Assembly (NCBI GenBank): GCA_937898415.1
Contig: CALDLA010000122.1
Span: 1 to 64,000, forward strand
Reading direction: 5' to 3'
Length of the DNA stretch: 64,000 nucleotides
Source: an uncultured Prevotellaceae bacterium
GTDB lineage: Bacteria > Bacteroidota > Bacteroidia > Bacteroidales > Bacteroidaceae
A model generated the notes under the pieces. It had not been told where the DNA came from and searched no databases. It saw only the letters and a list, made by a program, of their open reading frames with translations. Below are positions 59,519 through 64,000 of this stretch, piece after piece. Position 1 is the stretch's first letter; every line of letters starts with the position of its first letter. A program made the position numbers and the translations under genes.

Positions 59519-60498
59519 TGCATAACGAAGAGCATTTAATAAGTGTTATTGTTCCAGTCTATAATGTTGAGACGTTTTTGTCGAGATGCTTGGAGTCAAT
59601 TACATCGCAAACATATCAAAATATTGAGATTTTATTGGTTGACGATGGCTCAACAGACTCTTCTGGAGATATCTGTGATTCCTTTGTGAAAACGGAAAGC
59701 AGGTCATCTGTTATACATCAGGAAAATCATGGTCTGTGGCATGCACGAAATACTGGACAAAAAGTCGCAAAAGGTGATTTCATTATGTTCGTGGACAGTG
59801 ATGACTATCTTCATGTGGATGCTATTAAGATCCTTTATGAAGCACTTGTCCAGCATCCAACATGTGGATTTTCTATGTGCAAATATAAACAGACTTTTAC
59901 TTTAGATGAAGATATTAGAAGAGTTGATGAGAATAAGATTGAAGTTTGGTCTGTTGAGCAGTTGATATATAATTATAAAGGTGCTTTATGCACTGTTGTA
60001 TGGAATAAACTATATAGGCGTTCACTCATTGTTGACATCATGGCAAGGGAATATCGTATTTCGCAGGATGTAGATTATAACTTCCGAGTTTTTTTGCGTA
60101 TAAAAAGTCTTGTCATGGTTGATCGTGAATTATACTTCTGGGTACAGAGGTCTGGATCAGCAACGAAAACGGAGGATTATATAATTAGGCGTTTGTTGAC
60201 TGAAACAGATATCTATCACAGAAATTTCGTTGAGAACCGAAGCCTTATAAATCCGATTCCTGCTTTCTACTTGAGACGATTATACATTAAGATGCTTTCT
60301 TTAAAAGCGCAGGCATTAGGAACAGATGAAAAAGCGAAAGCCTTTTTTCAGTGTTCAAAGTTTACAAAAGATACATGGCATTCATATTTGACATGCTCTA
60401 AAATTCCCTTGCTTGAGCGATGTGGCGTATACGTTTTATTGTATAGTCCTCGAATGGCGAGATGGTTCTTAAGAAGGAAGGGATTTATGAAGGGATGA
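59518..60498 (+). CDS. Glycosyltransferase family 2 (third copy type)
   Basis: 326 residues. ISVIVPVYNVETFLSRCLES, ILLVDDGSTDSSGDICDSF, HARNTGQKVAKGDFIMFVDS followed by DDYLH (DxD). It then has WNKLYRRSLI and a C-terminal basic helix (RMARWFLRRKGF). More distant from the 52223/53234 pair than they are from each other. It probably adds another sugar of the repeat. Confidence 0.9.
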   Translation: MHNEEHLISVIVPVYNVETFLSRCLESITSQTYQNIEILLVDDGSTDSSGDICDSFVKTESRSSVIHQENHGLWHARNTGQKVAKGDFIMFVDSDDYLHVDAIKILYEALVQHPTCGFSMCKYKQTFTLDEDIRRVDENKIEVWSVEQLIYNYKGALCTVVWNKLYRRSLIVDIMAREYRISQDVDYNFRVFLRIKSLVMVDRELYFWVQRSGSATKTEDYIIRRLLTETDIYHRNFVENRSLINPIPAFYLRRLYIKMLSLKAQALGTDEKAKAFFQCSKFTKDTWHSYLTCSKIPLLERCGVYVLLYSPRMARWFLRRKGFMKG

Positions 60499-60534
60499 TG
60501 CAACTCTCAACTGGCAGTCTTCATAAAATAGTGT

Positions 60535-61986
60535 ATGCTTTTCAATTCTTTTGAGTTCATGTTTTTCTTACCAATAGTATTCTTGTTCTATTGGTTTGTA
60601 TTTCGTGGTCGACAATGGCAAAATCTCTTGATTGTCATTGCAAGTTATATTTTTTATGGATGGTGGGATTGGCGATTTCTTTTGCTAATTGTTATCACAT
60701 CCATTTGTAGCTTTGGGAGTGGTTTGCTCCTTGAATATTTCGAAGGCAGAAGACGGGCTCAACAATATGTTAGCGCTGGAAATATCGTTCTTAACTTATC
60801 AATTTTGTTCTTCTTTAAGTATTTCAACTTTTTCGTTGACAATCTTGATATGATGTTAGGAACATTATTCAATTATCATTTAGATTGGGTGACGATGAAA
60901 ATAATTCTTCCTGTAGGTATTAGTTTCTACACATTCCAAGCCCTTAGTTACACCATTGATGTCTATCAAAAAAAACTTACCGCGACTCATAATGCATTGG
61001 AGTTCTTTGCCTATATTAGTTTCTTCCCACAGCTAGTCGCTGGGCCTATTGAGAGAGCAACGAATCTACTACCTCAATTTCAGCGGAATCGTCAATTTGA
61101 TTACGCAAAAGCCGTAGACGGATTGCGACAAATGTTATGGGGATTTTTGAAAAAACTAGTTATAGCAGATAATTGTGCAGCAATAGTCAATGAGTATTGG
61201 GATCAGTATCAAGACATGCCGGGGATAGCATTGTTTATTCTTGGTGTTCTTTTTACTTTTCAGATTTATTGTGATTTCTCAGGCTATTCTGACATCGCTA
61301 TAGGTTGTTCGAGATTGTTCGGTTTCAACCTGATGCGCAATTTCAATTTCCCTTATTTTTCAAGGAGTATTCCAGAATTTTGGAGACGATGGCATATCTC
61401 GCTGACCACATGGTTTCGTGACTATATTTATTTCCCTATCGGGGGAAGCCACTGTAAGAAATGGAAGATTATCAGGAATGTTTATATTGTCTGGGGGGTT
61501 AGCGGTTTATGGCACGGAGCTAACTGGACATTTGTTTGTTGGGGATTGTTCCATGCAACATTACTTGCTATATATAATCTCTTAGGCATTAATACCAAGT
61601 ACAAAAACGTAGTAGCTTACGGAAAGATATTGCCAAATCTTAAAGAAACCTGTCAGATTGCACTAACATTCTTTCTCGCAGTTATTGGATGGATTCTTTT
61701 CCGTGCAGAAACCATGACGCAAGCTATAGATTATCTCTTAGCATTGTGTAGTAATAAATTCTTTGATGCTTCATTTTCCTTAGGGAAAGGTTATTTATAC
61801 TTAGGTTTTGGAATTGCGTTGTTCATCGTTGAATGGTTTCAAAGAGACAAGCTACATGCGTTACAATTCACAAATAAGTTCATCCTCAACTACCGTCTTG
61901 TCCGCTGGGCTATCTATTATACTATATTTTTGGTAACTATTTTTTGTGCAGGCTCAAGTCAGACTTTTATATATTTCCAATTCTAA
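60535..61986 (+). CDS. MBOAT family O-acyltransferase (AlgI-like)
   Basis: 483 residues, polytopic (about 11 helices). MBOAT landmarks: FNSFEFMFFLPIVFLFYWFV at the start, LPVGISFYTFQALSYTIDVY, FPQLVAGPIERATNLLPQF, FWRRWHISLTTWFRDYIYFP and the invariant histidine in SGLWHGANWTFVCWGLFH. AlgI-type proteins pass acetyl groups across the inner membrane for O-acetylation of exopolysaccharide, together with a periplasmic SGNH partner, which is the next gene. Confidence 0.93.
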   Translation: MLFNSFEFMFFLPIVFLFYWFVFRGRQWQNLLIVIASYIFYGWWDWRFLLLIVITSICSFGSGLLLEYFEGRRRAQQYVSAGNIVLNLSILFFFKYFNFFVDNLDMMLGTLFNYHLDWVTMKIILPVGISFYTFQALSYTIDVYQKKLTATHNALEFFAYISFFPQLVAGPIERATNLLPQFQRNRQFDYAKAVDGLRQMLWGFLKKLVIADNCAAIVNEYWDQYQDMPGIALFILGVLFTFQIYCDFSGYSDIAIGCSRLFGFNLMRNFNFPYFSRSIPEFWRRWHISLTTWFRDYIYFPIGGSHCKKWKIIRNVYIVWGVSGLWHGANWTFVCWGLFHATLLAIYNLLGINTKYKNVVAYGKILPNLKETCQIALTFFLAVIGWILFRAETMTQAIDYLLALCSNKFFDASFSLGKGYLYLGFGIALFIVEWFQRDKLHALQFTNKFILNYRLVRWAIYYTIFLVTIFCAGSSQTFIYFQF

Positions 61987-61996
61987 AAGCAGATAG

Positions 61997-62950
61997 ATGA
62001 AGCGTTTTATAATAGCTTTTACGTGTTATGTGGTTCCAATCATTTTCATTGGAATTGTGACTGAGTTTTGTATAAGAAAAATACCCAATTCATATATATA
62101 CAAATATGAATGGATGCAAGAAAATGCATGTAATGTTGAGACTTTGGTATTTGGTAGTTCTCACGCCTATTACGGATTTCAGCCGAAATATTATGACGGG
62201 AAGGCGTTTAATTTGGCAAATTCAGCTCAGTTAATAGAACAAGATTTATTCTTGCTAAAATATTGGTCTGATAGATATTCAAAACTTAAGACAGTTATAT
62301 ATCCTATTTCCTATTTTACATTATTTTATTCTGATTTACTTTCAGGAAAAGCATCATTAATAGGGCGGTATTATAAGATCTACATGGATTGTGATTTGTA
62401 TTCTTCACTTTCATTTTACTATAATTTTGAAATTGCAGAACCCAGATCTGCTTTTGCAAAAATTCGCAGATTTTTGCAGGGCACAAGCAAGACAGATTGG
62501 CTTTGTGATGAATATGGAAACGAAGCTTTTAATATGATTTCAAATAGAAATGACAATTGGAGCAAAAATGATAAAAAGACTGCACAAGGCGAATATGCCA
62601 AGACTTGGGAGCATATCCCTCAAAACTATCGCAAACTAGAGCAAATTATAAAGTTATGCAAGGAAAAGGAAATAAGGCTTGTCTTAATTACAACTCCTTG
62701 TTGGCATTCGTATTATGACTACTTAAGCGACAATCAACTAAATAAGATGTATAGCATCATACATGAATTACAGCAGAAATATGATCTGCCATATTTCGAT
62801 TACCTTAAAGATAACAGATTCACAGAAGAAGATTTCTTTAACGGAAGCCATCTGTCTGATGTGGGCGAGAAGAAATTCACTATAATACTTAATAAAGATA
62901 TTGTGTCACTCGAAAAGGGGCACGGGGATGCGAGCCCCATTTGTCCGTAA
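61997..62950 (+). CDS. SGNH/AlgJ-like periplasmic acetyltransferase partner
   Basis: 317 residues. An N-terminal membrane anchor (FIIAFTCYVVPIIFIGIVTEF) is followed by a catalytic-type block LVFGSSHAYYGF (Ser), and near the end DFFNGSHLSDVGEKKF carries the Asp and His pair. This is the SGNH layout of proteins paired with MBOAT enzymes, so it likely completes O-acetylation of the polymer in the periplasm. The last residues (KGHGDASPICP) are of different composition and run into a GGGGC/GCCCC inverted repeat, so the C-terminus may have been altered by the rearrangement next door. Confidence 0.78.
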   Translation: MKRFIIAFTCYVVPIIFIGIVTEFCIRKIPNSYIYKYEWMQENACNVETLVFGSSHAYYGFQPKYYDGKAFNLANSAQLIEQDLFLLKYWSDRYSKLKTVIYPISYFTLFYSDLLSGKASLIGRYYKIYMDCDLYSSLSFYYNFEIAEPRSAFAKIRRFLQGTSKTDWLCDEYGNEAFNMISNRNDNWSKNDKKTAQGEYAKTWEHIPQNYRKLEQIIKLCKEKEIRLVLITTPCWHSYYDYLSDNQLNKMYSIIHELQQKYDLPYFDYLKDNRFTEEDFFNGSHLSDVGEKKFTIILNKDIVSLEKGHGDASPICP

Positions 62951-63014
62951 AGACAGAGCTCTACTATGGCTTCGCTGCATCACTCTACAAGTATTATTTC
63001 GAGGGAAAAGAAAT

Positions 63015-63175
63015 ATGAGAAAAGAATTCAATATAACAGGCAACCGTAATCCCGAGTGGCATTGTATTTATCCGATGAAACTATTTACTGATAGTCTGCA
63101 CAAAATAGCATACGCTACTGATGCATCGGCGTATCGGGAGATACCGTAAGACGTGGTCTATCCGGAGACGAAGGC
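63015..63175 (+). pseudogene. Hybrid gene debris: ATPase start fused to a copy of the oxidase start
   Basis: From the ATG at 63015 the frame reads MRKEFNITGNRNPEWHCIYP, which resembles the N-terminus of Bacteroidales AAA-family ATPases (FNITGxCxPxxHYMV). It then continues in frame as MKLFTDSLHKIAYATDAS, a close copy of the first residues of the FAD oxidase at 63413. A TAA at 63147-63149 replaces the TAT of the intact gene; nucleotide similarity fades after about 63175. Just upstream, another frame ends in LYYGFAASLYKYYFEGKEI, perhaps the tail of a further lost gene. The region 63176-63260 shows nothing else recognisable. Confidence 0.75.
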
Positions 63176-63269
63176 TCTAACGAACCCCAAAAAAAATTGA
63201 CAATAGAATATAGTTGACATGGAGATGCGAAACGAGTGTGTACAGGTGATGAATGCTTTCCCCCAAAAT

Positions 63270-63347
63270 GAACATATGTTCGTTGGCTTTAGAACATATG
63301 TTCATACCCCTATGAAGATATGTTCGTGACGCGATGAACATAGGTTT
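63270..63347. repeat. 22-bp-period array of GAACATATGTTC palindromes
   Basis: Four units start at 63270, 63292, 63314 and 63336, exactly 22 bp apart. The first two cores are perfect 12-bp palindromes GAACATATGTTC; the third is GAAGATATGTTC and the fourth has decayed to GAACATAGGTTT. The spacers are 10 bp. It lies 66 bp upstream of the intact oxidase start, so it is in a position to act as an operator. Confidence 0.9.
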
Positions 63348-63412
63348 GGGAAAATAGCAAGTTAAGACAACGAATTGAAACGCATTTCACGAATGAGGAA
63401 AAAATTAAACAA

Positions 63413-64000
63413 ATGAAACTATATACTGACAGCCTGCACAAAATAGCATACGCTACCGATGCATCGGTGTATCGGGAGATACCGTATGGCGTAGCCTATC
63501 CGGAGACGGAGGACGACGTACGGGAACTGATGCGGTTGGCCAAGGAGAAAGGGGTTGACCTGATTCCAAGGGCAGGCGGCACATCAATTGCAGGACAGGT
63601 TGTCGGGAGTGGTATCGTGGTGGATATCAGTAAGCATTGGAACCATATCATGGAGATCAACGCTGAGGAGCGTTGGGCAAGAGTGCAGCCCGGTGTGGTG
63701 AGGGATGAACTGAACATCGCCCTAAAGCCTTACGGTCTGTTCTTCAGCCCGGAGACCTCGACGAGCAATCGCTGCTGCATCGGCGGTATGTTCGGCAACA
63801 ACTCATGCGGCACACATTCATTGGTCTATGGCAGTACCCGGCACCACGTGATAGCTGCCAAAGGTATACTTTCTGATGGAACATCGGAAGATTTTAAGAA
63901 TTATAGAATTGAAGAATTGAAGTCGCGATTCGGGGATGAATTCTGGAAAAAGGAAAGCCATGAGTCCCTGATCGAGCGGATATATTCACAGCTCATCAAT
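63413..64000 (+). CDS. FAD-linked oxidase (YdiJ / D-2-hydroxyacid dehydrogenase-like), 3' cut by window
   Basis: The first 196 codons from the ATG at 63413, preceded by an A-rich start region. FAD_binding_4 (PCMH-type) domain: YPETEDDVRELMRLAKEKG, PRAGGTSIAGQ, VQPGVVRDELN, FFSPETSTSNRCCIGGMFGN and NSCGTHSLVYGSTRHHV. This wording is typical of the long fused type with a C-terminal iron-sulfur half (around 950 residues), but that part is outside the window. Such enzymes oxidise D-lactate or D-2-hydroxyglutarate. A truncated copy of its 5' end lies at 63075-63175. Confidence 0.85.
   Translation, partial: MKLYTDSLHKIAYATDASVYREIPYGVAYPETEDDVRELMRLAKEKGVDLIPRAGGTSIAGQVVGSGIVVDISKHWNHIMEINAEERWARVQPGVVRDELNIALKPYGLFFSPETSTSNRCCIGGMFGNNSCGTHSLVYGSTRHHVIAAKGILSDGTSEDFKNYRIEELKSRFGDEFWKKESHESLIERIYSQLIN

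Noticed and set aside
1..64000. tRNA, rRNA or insertion-sequence genes
   Set aside because: No tRNA-like cloverleaf, rRNA sequence, transposase or terminal inverted repeats with target duplications were recognised by eye.

Overview
The window is a chromosomal segment of a Bacteroidales bacterium, most likely Prevotella-like (Prevotellaceae). Evidence: promoters of the TTTG / TAnnTTTG type, almost no Shine-Dalgarno sites, BspA-type leucine-rich repeat surface proteins, GldH and RicT, AAA-ATPase/PD-(D/E)XK genes, and secreted proteins ending in the short tail 'YDLQGRRV...GxYIxNGKK'.

Layout. 1-7156: tail of a secreted protein, then leftward genes for a DUF349 protein, a CorA-type Mg2+ transporter with an elaborate leader, PepD, a flippase-like membrane protein and an AI-2E family transporter. 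7293-12242: a secreted multidomain GH2 beta-galactosidase-like enzyme and MetF. 12234-16468 (minus): aldA-lutA-lutB-lutC, which would convert L-lactaldehyde to lactate and then pyruvate, as expected for fucose/rhamnose use. 16621-29725: holB, then a roughly 10-kb block of two duplicated cassettes (giant LRR surface protein plus small CTDDC peptide), then ricT and gldH. 29722-36068 (minus): stand-alone IMP cyclohydrolase, mreB, mreC, mreD, PBP2 and rodA, the cell elongation operon. 36159-41768 (minus): two tandem sensor kinases with periplasmic solute-binding domains; one has lost its phospho-acceptor histidine. 42163-62950: a long exopolysaccharide/capsule operon. It begins with a NusG-like antiterminator and a degenerate TPR-kinase, then Wza and Wzc, WlbB/WlbC-type sugar genes, a priming transferase, glycosyltransferases, a probable polymerase, deacetylase, VanZ, MBOAT and SGNH-like genes. 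63015-63347: gene-fragment debris and a repeat array. 63413-end: start of an FAD-linked oxidase.

The most unusual content is in short repeats. Three arrays of unrelated 12-15 bp palindromes all share an exact 22-bp period (starts 6003, 27848, 63270). Seven-bp repeats fill whole intercistronic gaps (35438, 48308), occupy the corA leader (3279), and also occur in frame inside genes (11208, 18099, 24580, 36412). Nine-bp repeats are inserted in frame in conserved enzymes (lutA, lutB, holB) and in the DUF349 protein. The corA leader carries an 11-codon acidic/proline ORF plus mutually exclusive pairings that can sequester the corA ribosome-binding site. All coordinates and motifs were read by eye; family names come from recognition of the translated sequences, and no database search was run.
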